A DNA stretch of 10,754 nt from CAZJNX01 sp964547415. GTDB taxonomy: Bacteria > Pseudomonadota > Alphaproteobacteria > Rhizobiales > Amorphaceae. Within the stretch, counting starts at the first letter, position 1. Each line of letters begins with the position of its first letter. The stretch lies in the NCBI GenBank assembly GCA_964547415.1, contig CAZJNX010000167.1, positions 1 to 10,754 of the forward strand. Direction: 5' to 3'. The translations under genes and the position numbers were made by a program. Under the pieces are notes generated by a model. It did no database searches, was not told where the DNA came from, and was given only the letters and a program-made list of their open reading frames with translations. Below are positions 1 to 6,559 of the stretch, one piece after another.

Positions 1-531
1 GATTTCCGCTGCACCTCCTCGGCGGAGCGGATCATCGTCTTCACTCCGGCGATGAAGCCGCTGCTCGATTCGATCACCCGCCTCGCCCGCGCCTACAACA
101 CCGTGGTGCCGTCCTCGGGCAAGGTGCTCACCGGCGGCGTCGACGCCAACGCCCTGCAGCGGCCCAAGCGCTTCTTCGGCGCGGCCCGCAACATCGAGGA
201 GGGCGGGTCGCTGTCGATCATCGCGACCGCCCTGATCGAGACGGGCAGCCGCATGGACGAGGTGATCTTCGAGGAGTTCAAGGGCACCGGCAACTCCGAG
301 ATCATCCTCGACCGGAAGATCTCCGACAAGCGCGTGTTCCCGGCGATCGACATCCAGCGCTCCGGCACCCGCAAGGAAGAGCTGCTGGTGCCGTCTGACC
401 GCCTGAAGAAAATGTTCGTGCTTCGGCGTATTCTCAACCCGATGGGGACGGTGGACGCCATCGAGTTCCTGCTCGACAAGCTGAAGCAGACGAAGAGCAA
501 CGACGAGTTCTTCGACTCGATGAACACCTGA
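1..531 (+). CDS. rho: Transcription termination factor Rho, C-terminal part (5' end missing)
   Basis: Rho is a hexameric RNA-dependent ATPase/helicase that pulls RNA out of the elongation complex and ends transcription. The visible part is the C-terminal half of the RecA-like motor. It shows the Walker B segment LLDSITRLARAYN (bases 61-99), the GSRMDEVIFEEFKGTGNSE stretch carrying the R-loop that contacts RNA, the SGTRKEELL segment with the arginine finger, and the usual ending LRQTK-like/EFFDSMN. Everything from base 61 to the stop at 529-531 matches Rho closely. The frame stays open back to base 1, but bases 1-60 read DFRCTSSAERIIVFTPAMKP. That does not resemble the expected helix and DVVI strand before Walker B, so the true Rho sequence begins only at about base 61. 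An ATG at 52 is in frame but cannot be a genuine start, because the Walker A half of the motor would be missing. Identity is certain; the 5' 60 bases are anomalous. Confidence 0.93.
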   Translation, partial: DFRCTSSAERIIVFTPAMKPLLDSITRLARAYNTVVPSSGKVLTGGVDANALQRPKRFFGAARNIEEGGSLSIIATALIETGSRMDEVIFEEFKGTGNSEIILDRKISDKRVFPAIDIQRSGTRKEELLVPSDRLKKMFVLRRILNPMGTVDAIEFLLDKLKQTKSNDEFFDSMNT

Positions 532-628
532 CGGAGCGAGCGGGTCGGCTCGTCCGGACCGGGCCGGCGGAAAGGGGCCGACCGCGGGTCAGGAACCAAG
601 CGGACGGGCGGGCGCTTGATGGCCCGTC

Positions 629-1666
629 ATGTCCGTCTTCCAGTCCCTTTCGCTGCTCCCGGCCATCGGCGTGTTCGCCGTCGCGGCCTTCGTCATCCTC
701 GTGGTGGGCACGCGGCTCACGACCCTCGCCGACGTGCTGGCCGACCGGACCGGCCTCGGCGAGGCCGTTACGGGAGCCGTCCTCCTCGGTGCCACCACGT
801 CCCTGTCCGGCACCGTCACCTCGGTGACCTCGGCCTACGCCGGAAACGTGGACCTGTCCTATGCCAATGCCCTCGGCGGGATCGCCGCCCAGACGGCGTT
901 CCTGGCGATCGCGGACATGGTCTACCGGCGTGCCAACCTGGAACATGCCGCCGCCTCGGCCGCCAACCTGAGCCAGGCGAGCCTCCTCATCCTTCTCCTG
1001 TGCGTCCCCCTCATCGCGGCGATCCTGCCGCCGGTGACGGTCTTCGCGATCCACCCGGCCTCGATCGTCCTCGTCGCCGTCTACGTCGTCGGGGTCCGCC
1101 TCGCCATGCGGGACCGGGAGGAGCCGATGTGGGAGCCGAAGGACACCCGGGAGACGCGGACCGACACGCCGGACGAGGACTCCTTCGCGGGTCCGACGAC
1201 CGGCGGCCTGTGGGTGCGGTTCGCGGTCTACCTCGTGCTGATCGGCTGCGCGGGCTGGGTGGTGGCCCGGACCGGGGCGGTGATCGCCGACCGCAGCGGG
1301 CTGTCGGGCAGCGTCGTCGGGGCCTTGATGACCGCCACGGTCACGTCCCTGCCGGAACTCGTCACGACGGTGGCGGCCGTGCGCCGCGGGGCCCTGCAGC
1401 TCGCCGTCGGCGGCATCATCGGTGGCAACACCTTCGACGTCCTGTTCCTGTCGATCTCCGACGTCGCCTACCGGGACGGGTCGATCTACAACGCCATCGG
1501 CGACGATGCGAGGATGTGGGCGATCGTCGGCATCCTGATGACGTCCATCCTGCTCCTCGGTCTCATCCGGCGCGAGCGTCACGGTCCGGGCAACATCGGG
1601 GTCGAGAGCGCGTCCCTCCTCCTCGTCTATGTCGGAGCGGCGGTCGCAGCCTTCTTCGTGGTCTGA
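629..1666 (+). CDS. CaCA-family (sodium/calcium exchanger-like) membrane antiporter
   Basis: This is a 345-residue multi-pass inner-membrane protein with two related halves joined by a charged cytoplasmic loop (about residues 160-192). The halves align by eye: ADRTGLGEAVTGAVLLGATTSL (from about 38, split here for reading) against ADRSGLSGSVVGALMTATVTSL (from about 220). These are the alpha-repeats of cation/Ca2+ exchangers. The second repeat is canonical, with TSLPELVTT at 239-247 (Glu243) and GGNTFD at 265-270 (Asn267). The first is altered: TSLSGTVTS has no glutamate and GGIAAQT replaces GGNxF. Family membership is well supported; the transported ion is not known, and the asymmetry argues against assuming Na+/Ca2+ exchange. 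The ATG at 629 has no convincing Shine-Dalgarno sequence, but no in-frame start lies further upstream, and the N-terminus runs directly into the first membrane helix. It lies 97 bases after rho and 77 before mnmE, same strand. Confidence 0.85.
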   Translation: MSVFQSLSLLPAIGVFAVAAFVILVVGTRLTTLADVLADRTGLGEAVTGAVLLGATTSLSGTVTSVTSAYAGNVDLSYANALGGIAAQTAFLAIADMVYRRANLEHAAASAANLSQASLLILLLCVPLIAAILPPVTVFAIHPASIVLVAVYVVGVRLAMRDREEPMWEPKDTRETRTDTPDEDSFAGPTTGGLWVRFAVYLVLIGCAGWVVARTGAVIADRSGLSGSVVGALMTATVTSLPELVTTVAAVRRGALQLAVGGIIGGNTFDVLFLSISDVAYRDGSIYNAIGDDARMWAIVGILMTSILLLGLIRRERHGPGNIGVESASLLLVYVGAAVAAFFVV

Positions 1667-1731
1667 TCGGGCCGGTCTCGCCGGGGGCGGCCGAACGGGC
1701 TAGCGTCCGCCCGGCCCGTCCGTCCGACCCG

Positions 1732-1737
1732 AGGTGA
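1732..1737 (+). promoter_or_regulatory. Ribosome binding site of mnmE
   Basis: AGGTGA lies six bases before the ATG at 1744. It supports that start and shows that mnmE is initiated independently of the exchanger gene upstream. Confidence 0.65.
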
Positions 1738-1743
1738 CCCGTC

Positions 1744-3072
1744 ATGGCGAGAGGAGAGACCATCGCCGCCCTGTCCACCGGCGCTCTTCCGGCGGGAATC
1801 GCCGTGGTGCGCGTGTCGGGGCCGCAGGCCCGTTCGCTGGCCGAGGCGCTCGCGGGCCGTCCCGTTCCACCCCGCCGGCCGCTCCTCGCCACCATCTGCG
1901 ATCCCGAGACGGCCGAGGCGCTGGACCGGGGTCTCGTCCTCGTGTTCCCGGGCCCGGGCTCGGCGACCGGCGAGGACGTCGCGGAGTTCCACCTCCACGG
2001 AAGCCGGGCGGTGGTCGCGGCGGTGCTCGATGCGGTGTGCCGGCGGGAGGGCGTGCGGCTCGCCGAGCCGGGGGAGTTCACCCGCCGCGCCTTCCTCGCG
2101 GGCCGCATGGACCTCACCGAGGTGGAAGGTCTCGGCGACCTCCTCGCCGCCGGCACGGACGCCCAGCGCCGCCAGGCCCTTCGCCTCGCCACCGGGGCCC
2201 TGCGGGAACGGGCGCTCGCCTGGCGAGAGCGGCTCGTGGCCCTGCGCGCGCGGGTGGAGGCCGAGCTCGACTTCTCCGACGAGGAGGACGTCGCCGGGGA
2301 CCTCGCTCCCGTGTTCGACGGCGTCCGCTCGCTCTCCGGGGAAATCGGGGCAACCCTTCGGGGAAGCGCCACGGCCGAGCGGCTGCGCGACGGGGTCCGG
2401 ATCGCGGTGGTCGGCCCGCCGAACGCGGGAAAGTCGAGCCTCGTCAACCTGATCGCGCGGCGGGACGTGGCGATCGTCACCGAGCATGCGGGCACGACGC
2501 GGGACGTGATCGAGGTGGACCTCGATCTCGGCGGCTATCCCGCCACCCTCCTCGACACGGCGGGCCTGCGGGACGCGGCCGATCCCGTCGAGGCGATCGG
2601 CGTGGAGCGGGCGCGCCGCGCGGCGGGCGAGGCCGACGTGGTCGTCGCCGTCCTCGATGCGCTTTCCTCGCCCGCGCCCGTTGCCTGGCCCGATCCGGGG
2701 GAGCGCCCGCTCGTGCGGGTCGTGAACAAGGTGGACCGGCTGGGAGATCGCCCGGCGCCGGCGGCGGACGTCCGCCTGTCGGCGCTGACGGGCGAGGGGT
2801 TGGAAGAGCTGGTGGAGCGGTTGAAGACCGTGGTGGCGGGGATGCTGGCGCCGGCCGAGAGCGCGGTGGTGGCCCGCTCCCGCCAGCGCGAGGCGCTCGA
2901 GGGGTGCCGGCGGGCCCTCGATCGCGCCGGGTCGCTCGGCGCCGATGGCCCGCTCGTCCTCGTCGCCGAGGAGCTGCGCCTCGCGGGCGACGCCCTGGGC
3001 CGCCTCACGGGCGCGATTGACGTGGAGGACGTCCTGGACAATGTGTTCGGCACGTTCTGCATCGGGAAGTAG
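1744..3072 (+). CDS. mnmE: tRNA uridine-5-carboxymethylaminomethyl(34) synthesis GTPase MnmE
   Basis: MnmE (formerly TrmE/ThdF) is the GTPase partner of MnmG. Together they install (carboxymethyl)aminomethyl groups on U34 of tRNAs reading split codon boxes. The protein has 442 residues, near the usual length of about 450. The N-terminal formyl-tetrahydrofolate-binding domain starts ETIAALSTGALPAGIAVVRV and includes EFHLHGS (81-87) and PGEFTRRAFL. A helical domain follows, then an inserted G domain with G1 GPPNAGKS (224-231), G2 TTRD (251-254), G3 DTAG (271-274), G4 NKVD (328-331) and G5 SAL. The C-terminus ends FCIGK, carrying the conserved cysteine. The start ATG is preceded by AGGTGA at 1732-1737 with a 6-base spacer, a good ribosome binding site. 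Nothing essential is missing. Confidence 0.97.
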   Translation: MARGETIAALSTGALPAGIAVVRVSGPQARSLAEALAGRPVPPRRPLLATICDPETAEALDRGLVLVFPGPGSATGEDVAEFHLHGSRAVVAAVLDAVCRREGVRLAEPGEFTRRAFLAGRMDLTEVEGLGDLLAAGTDAQRRQALRLATGALRERALAWRERLVALRARVEAELDFSDEEDVAGDLAPVFDGVRSLSGEIGATLRGSATAERLRDGVRIAVVGPPNAGKSSLVNLIARRDVAIVTEHAGTTRDVIEVDLDLGGYPATLLDTAGLRDAADPVEAIGVERARRAAGEADVVVAVLDALSSPAPVAWPDPGERPLVRVVNKVDRLGDRPAPAADVRLSALTGEGLEELVERLKTVVAGMLAPAESAVVARSRQREALEGCRRALDRAGSLGADGPLVLVAEELRLAGDALGRLTGAIDVEDVLDNVFGTFCIGK

Positions 3073-3080
3073 GGGGCTTT

Positions 3081-3115
3081 CCCGGCGTTTGCGTTTCACG
3101 TGAAACGACGCCGGG
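3081..3115. repeat. Extended inverted repeat enclosing the parS site
   Basis: The 8-base arms CCCGGCGT (3081-3088) and ACGCCGGG (3108-3115) are exact reverse complements. They flank the parS palindrome at 3092-3107, with three extra bases (TTG, 3089-3091) on the left only. As RNA, this could fold into a long hairpin: 8 bp, a 3-base bulge, then the parS arms. It lies wholly between the mnmE stop and the preferred mnmG start. There is no T-run after it, so it is not a classical intrinsic terminator. Whether it acts as DNA, as RNA or not at all is unknown. Confidence 0.7.
3092..3107. promoter_or_regulatory. parS: parS centromere site (perfect palindrome)
   Basis: The 16-mer CGTTTCACGTGAAACG is a perfect palindrome. 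It matches the widely conserved chromosomal parS consensus TGTTTCACGTGAAACA at 14 of 16 positions; only the outermost base pair differs (C/G for T/A), so symmetry is kept. It lies in the gap between mnmE and mnmG, about 3.4 kb from parB, a typical distance. ParB is known to load at such sites as a CTP-dependent sliding clamp and spread outward, and ParA then moves the complex. Site identity rests on sequence match and on parAB nearby. Confidence 0.92.
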
Positions 3116-3132
3116 CCGGCCGACGGGGTGCC

Positions 3133-4995
3133 ATGGGGATGGATTTCGACGTCGTTGTGGTGGGTGGAGGCCATGCCGGGTGCGAGGCGGCCGCGGCGGC
3201 GGCCCGGGCGGGTGCGTCCACCGCTCTCGTGACGCTGGATCCGGCCACGATCGGGGTGATGTCGTGCAACCCGGCCATCGGCGGCCTCGGCAAGGGCCAC
3301 CTGGTGCGGGAGGTGGACGCCCTCGACGGCCTCATGGGCCGGGCGGCGGACCGGGCCGGCATCCAGTTCCGGCTCCTCAATCGACGGAAGGGACCGGCCG
3401 TGCAGGGCCCACGCGCCCAGGCCGACCGGGCCCTCTATCGCGCCGCCGTCCAGGATCTCGTGATGGAAACGGGCGGGCTCGCGGTGGTGGCGGGAGAGGC
3501 CGACGACCTTCTCCTCGAGGCCCGCCGTGTCGCGGGGCTCCTCCTCGCCGATGGCCGCACCCTCCGCGCCCGGGCCGTGGTGATCACCACGGGCACCTTT
3601 CTCAACGGGCTCATCCATCTGGGCGACCGCTCCTGGCCCGCCGGGCGGCTGGACGAGCGGCCGACCGCGGGTCTCGCCCGCACCTTCCGTCGGCTCGGCC
3701 TCCCCCTCGGCCGGCTGAAGACCGGGACCCCGCCCCGCCTCGACGGCCGGACCATCGCCTGGGACCGCCTGGAGGAACAGCCCGGGGACGACCCGCCCGT
3801 CTTCTTCTCGACCCTCACCACAGGCACGACCACGCCGCAGGTCCCCTGCCACATCACCCGCACGACCGCGGAGACCCACCGGATCGTCCGTGAGAATCTC
3901 GGCCGCTCCGCCATGTACTCGGGCCGGATCGACAGTACCGGGCCCCGCTACTGCCCTTCCATCGAGGACAAGATCGTCCGGTTCGGTGACCGGGACGGCC
4001 ACCAGATCTTCCTGGAACCCGAGGGGCTCGACGATCCGCTCGTCTATCCGAACGGGATCTCCACGTCCCTGCCGGAAGAGGTGCAGGCCGCCCTCGTCGC
4101 CTCCGTTCCCGGTCTCGAGGCGGCGCGGATCGTGCGCCCGGGCTACGCCATAGAGTACGACCACGTGGATCCGCGCTGCCTGTCAGCCGCCCTCGAGGTG
4201 TCGGTCCAGCCCGGCCTCTTCCTGGCGGGGCAGATCAACGGCACGACCGGCTACGAGGAGGCGGCCGCCCAGGGGCTTCTCGCCGGTCTCAACGCCGCGC
4301 GCCGGGCCGGGGGTCTCGCTCCGGTCGTCGTCGGACGGGACGAGGGCTACCTGGGGGTCATGGTGGACGACCTGACCGTCCGCGGGGTCAGCGAGCCCTA
4401 CCGGATGTTCACCTCCCGCGCGGAGTTCCGCCTGTCCCTCAGGACGGACAACGCGGACCGGCGGCTGACGCCGCGGGGCATCGCCTGGGGCGTCGTCGGC
4501 CCGGAGCGGCAACGCCTTTTCGAGGCGCGCCAGCGGGAGCGGGAGGCGGGCCGCGCCCTCCTCGAGGGCCTTTCCCTGACGCCCACCGCGGCGCGGGCCC
4601 ACGGGCTGAAGGTCAACCTCGACGGGCAGCGGCGTAGCGCCTGGCAGCTCCTCGCTTTCCCGGGCATCGACCTCGGGCGCCTTTCCGCGATCTGGCCGGA
4701 GCTGTCCGGTCTCCGCCCGGACGTCGCCGCCGAACTCGAAGTCGACGCCGCCTACGCCGTCTACCTGGACCGGCAGGCGGCGGACGTCTCGGCCCTGCGC
4801 CGGGCGGACGCAACGCCGTTGCCGCCGGACCTGTCCTTCCGGAACGTGCCTGGCCTTTCGGCGGAGATCCGGGAGAAACTCGAGCGGGTCCGTCCGTCGT
4901 CCGTGGGCGAGGCCTCCCGGATCGACGGGATGACGCCGGCGGCGCTCGCCCTTCTCCTCGCCCATGCCCGGCAGGCCGGTCCGGTGGCCGCGTGA
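3133..4995 (+). CDS. mnmG: tRNA uridine-5-carboxymethylaminomethyl(34) synthesis enzyme MnmG
   Basis: MnmG (GidA) is the FAD-binding partner of MnmE in U34 tRNA modification. From the ATG at 3133 it has 620 residues, close to the 629 of E. coli. It shows the Rossmann FAD motif VVVVGGGHAGCEAA (from about residue 7), SCNPAIGG (44-51), TGTPPRLDG (about 197-205), SIEDK (276-280), GQINGTTGYEEAAAQG (about 366-381), GYLGVMVDDL (from 405), TSRAEFRL (427-434) and a C-terminal helical MnmE/tRNA-binding domain starting near LSFRNVPGL. The frame is also open to a GTG at 3100, but that start lies inside the parS palindrome, lacks a ribosome binding site and would add an Arg-rich tail, so 3133 is preferred; ATG 3139 is also possible. 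The stop overlaps the rsmG start by 4 bases. Confidence 0.96.
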   Translation: MGMDFDVVVVGGGHAGCEAAAAAARAGASTALVTLDPATIGVMSCNPAIGGLGKGHLVREVDALDGLMGRAADRAGIQFRLLNRRKGPAVQGPRAQADRALYRAAVQDLVMETGGLAVVAGEADDLLLEARRVAGLLLADGRTLRARAVVITTGTFLNGLIHLGDRSWPAGRLDERPTAGLARTFRRLGLPLGRLKTGTPPRLDGRTIAWDRLEEQPGDDPPVFFSTLTTGTTTPQVPCHITRTTAETHRIVRENLGRSAMYSGRIDSTGPRYCPSIEDKIVRFGDRDGHQIFLEPEGLDDPLVYPNGISTSLPEEVQAALVASVPGLEAARIVRPGYAIEYDHVDPRCLSAALEVSVQPGLFLAGQINGTTGYEEAAAQGLLAGLNAARRAGGLAPVVVGRDEGYLGVMVDDLTVRGVSEPYRMFTSRAEFRLSLRTDNADRRLTPRGIAWGVVGPERQRLFEARQREREAGRALLEGLSLTPTAARAHGLKVNLDGQRRSAWQLLAFPGIDLGRLSAIWPELSGLRPDVAAELEVDAAYAVYLDRQAADVSALRRADATPLPPDLSFRNVPGLSAEIREKLERVRPSSVGEASRIDGMTPAALALLLAHARQAGPVAA

Positions 4996-5732
4996 GCCGG
5001 GTCCGCGGCGTCCGGGCAAGGCCCCGTCGGCCGGGAGAAGAACTGCCGGTCCCGGCTGAAGGCCCGAACGCGATCGCCGCCGCCCTCGCCAGCGTGGCCG
5101 AGCGGGCCGGCGTGGACCTTTCACGGGAAATCTGGGAGAGGCTGGGGACACACGTGCGCCTGCTCGCGGAGTGGCAACCGGTCCAGAACCTGGTGGCGCC
5201 GGCGACGCTTCCCGCCGTCTGGACGCGCCACGTCCTCGACAGCGCCCAGGTGATCGCCGTTCGTCCACAGGCGTGCCGCTACGTGGATCTCGGATCCGGT
5301 GCCGGCTTTCCGGGTCTCGTCGTCGCCAGCCTTCTCGCGGGCCGTCCCGGAACCCGCGTGCATCTCGTCGAGTCGAACCTGCGCAAGGTGGCCTTCCTGC
5401 GGGAGGTGAGCCGAACCGCCGGGCTTCCGGTGACGGTGCATCCGCGGCGGATCGAGGACGCGCTCCCGCCGCTCGTCGGCGAGGTCGAGGTCGTGAGCGC
5501 CCGGGCCGTGGCGGACCTGTCCCGCCTCCTGGCCTGGTCCGGGCCGCTTCTCGAGGCCGGCGCGGTCGCCGTCTTCCACAAGGGCCTGCGCCACGACGAG
5601 GAGGCGGCGGCCGCGGTGTCTCACGGCACCGTCTTCGATATGGTAGTGCATGACAGCGTGACCGACCGCGACGGACGGCTTCTCGAGATCCGCAGCCCCG
5701 TCGCGCCCGGCAGAGACGGAACCGAGGAATGA
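4992..5732 (+). CDS. rsmG: 16S rRNA (guanine-N7) methyltransferase RsmG
   Basis: RsmG (GidB) methylates N7 of a guanine in the 530 loop of 16S rRNA (G527 in E. coli numbering) using S-adenosylmethionine; loss of it is known to give low-level streptomycin resistance. The 246 residues include NLVAPATLPAVWTRHVLDSA (about 65-84), the SAM-binding loop DLGSGAGFPG (99-108), the acidic strand end VESNLRKVAFL (from about 125), SARAVADL and FHKG. The GTG start at 4992 overlaps the mnmG stop (GTGA), implying translational coupling. That start gives an Arg/Pro-rich N-terminal extension of roughly 25-30 residues relative to shorter family members. A later GTG at 5094 exists but has no ribosome binding site. 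The stop overlaps the parA start by 4 bases. Confidence 0.95.
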   Translation: MSRVRGVRARPRRPGEELPVPAEGPNAIAAALASVAERAGVDLSREIWERLGTHVRLLAEWQPVQNLVAPATLPAVWTRHVLDSAQVIAVRPQACRYVDLGSGAGFPGLVVASLLAGRPGTRVHLVESNLRKVAFLREVSRTAGLPVTVHPRRIEDALPPLVGEVEVVSARAVADLSRLLAWSGPLLEAGAVAVFHKGLRHDEEAAAAVSHGTVFDMVVHDSVTDRDGRLLEIRSPVAPGRDGTEE

Positions 5733-6559
5733 GCCTTCCGGCAAGACCGCGCGTTCTGGCCGTCGCCAACCAGAAGGGCGGCGTCGGCAAGACGACCACC
5801 GCCATCAATCTCGGCACGGCCCTTGCCGCCATCGGCGAGCGGGTGCTGCTCGTCGACCTCGACCCCCAGGGCAACGCCTCCACCGGTCTCGGGATCGACC
5901 ACGACCGCCGCAGCCTCTCGATCTACGATTCCCTGGTGGACGGGGTCGACCTCTCGGCCGTGGCGGTGGAGACCGCGGTCCCGCACCTGTCGGTCGCGCC
6001 TGCGACCCTCGACCTCATCAGCCTCGATCTCGAACTCTCCGGCGCCTCCGACCGCCAGTTCCGCCTGCGCCAAGCGATCACCGGCTACGCCGCCACGGTC
6101 GCCGGCGCGGACGACGGCTACACCTACGTCATCGCCGATTGCCCGCCGTCCCTGACGCTTCTCACCATCAACGCCTTTGCCGCGGCGCATGGGGTCCTCG
6201 CCCCCCTCCAGTGCGAGTTCTTCGCTCTTGAGGGCCTCAGCCAGCTGTTGCGGACCATCGAGCAGGTGAAGGCGACGCTGAACCCGGAGCTCACCATCCA
6301 CGGCATCGTCATGACCATGTATGACGCCCGCAACAACCTCGCGCGGCAGGTGATCGAGGACGTGCGGGAGAACCTCGGCGATCTCATGTACGAGACCCTG
6401 ATCCCCCGAAACATTCGCCTGTCCGAGGCGCCATCCTACGGAAAGCCCGCGCTGCTCTACGATCTCAAGTGCGCCGGCAGCCAAGCCTACCTGAAGCTGG
6501 CGTCGGAGCTCATCCGGCGGGAGAAGGCCTTCCTGGCACCCGAGGCGAGCCCGGCATGA
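5729..6559 (+). CDS. parA: Chromosome-partitioning ATPase ParA
   Basis: ParA (Soj) is a deviant-Walker ATPase. As an ATP dimer it coats the nucleoid non-specifically, and ParB-parS complexes stimulate its hydrolysis so that the new origin is moved across the cell. The protein has 276 residues and starts directly before the deviant Walker A KGGVGKTT (16-23) with its signature lysine. LVDLDPQGNAS follows (41-51, Walker A'), then DCPPS (137-141, Walker B), and the RNIRLSEAPSYGKP segment (227-240) typical of chromosomal ParA. There is no N-terminal helix-turn-helix, so this is the small chromosomal (type Ib-like/Soj) form, not a plasmid repressor ParA. ATG overlaps the rsmG stop (ATGA), and its own stop overlaps parB the same way. 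Confidence 0.97.
   Translation: MSLPARPRVLAVANQKGGVGKTTTAINLGTALAAIGERVLLVDLDPQGNASTGLGIDHDRRSLSIYDSLVDGVDLSAVAVETAVPHLSVAPATLDLISLDLELSGASDRQFRLRQAITGYAATVAGADDGYTYVIADCPPSLTLLTINAFAAAHGVLAPLQCEFFALEGLSQLLRTIEQVKATLNPELTIHGIVMTMYDARNNLARQVIEDVRENLGDLMYETLIPRNIRLSEAPSYGKPALLYDLKCAGSQAYLKLASELIRREKAFLAPEASPA

Noticed and set aside
540..585. Possible terminator hairpin after rho (GCGGGTCGGC ... GCCGACCGC)
   Set aside because: The arms pair with one bulge, but the loop is about 27 bases and no T-run follows; any GC-rich gap can give such pairing by chance.
434..1582. 382-codon minus-strand open frame opposite the exchanger
   Set aside because: Composition dominated by Asp, Gly, Arg and His, typical of an antisense shadow in GC-rich DNA; overlaps both rho and the exchanger.
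3100..3132. GTG at 3100 as mnmG start
   Set aside because: It lies within the parS palindrome, has no ribosome binding site and adds an Arg-rich tail absent from the family; ATG 3133 fits better.
1627..4164. 845-codon open frame on the minus strand opposite mnmE and mnmG
   Set aside because: It is a GC-driven shadow: low-complexity Arg/Gly/Pro/Glu/His-rich protein, no recognisable domain, and fully opposite two certain genes.
4183..5883. 566-codon minus-strand open frame opposite mnmG, rsmG and parA
   Set aside because: No domain, strongly biased composition, and runs antisense across three well-supported genes.
6469..6555. Upstream in-frame ATG at 6469 as parB start
   Set aside because: It would overlap parA by 91 bases and put 29 unrelated residues before the conserved ParB N-terminal motif; the ATGA overlap at 6556 is clearly the start.
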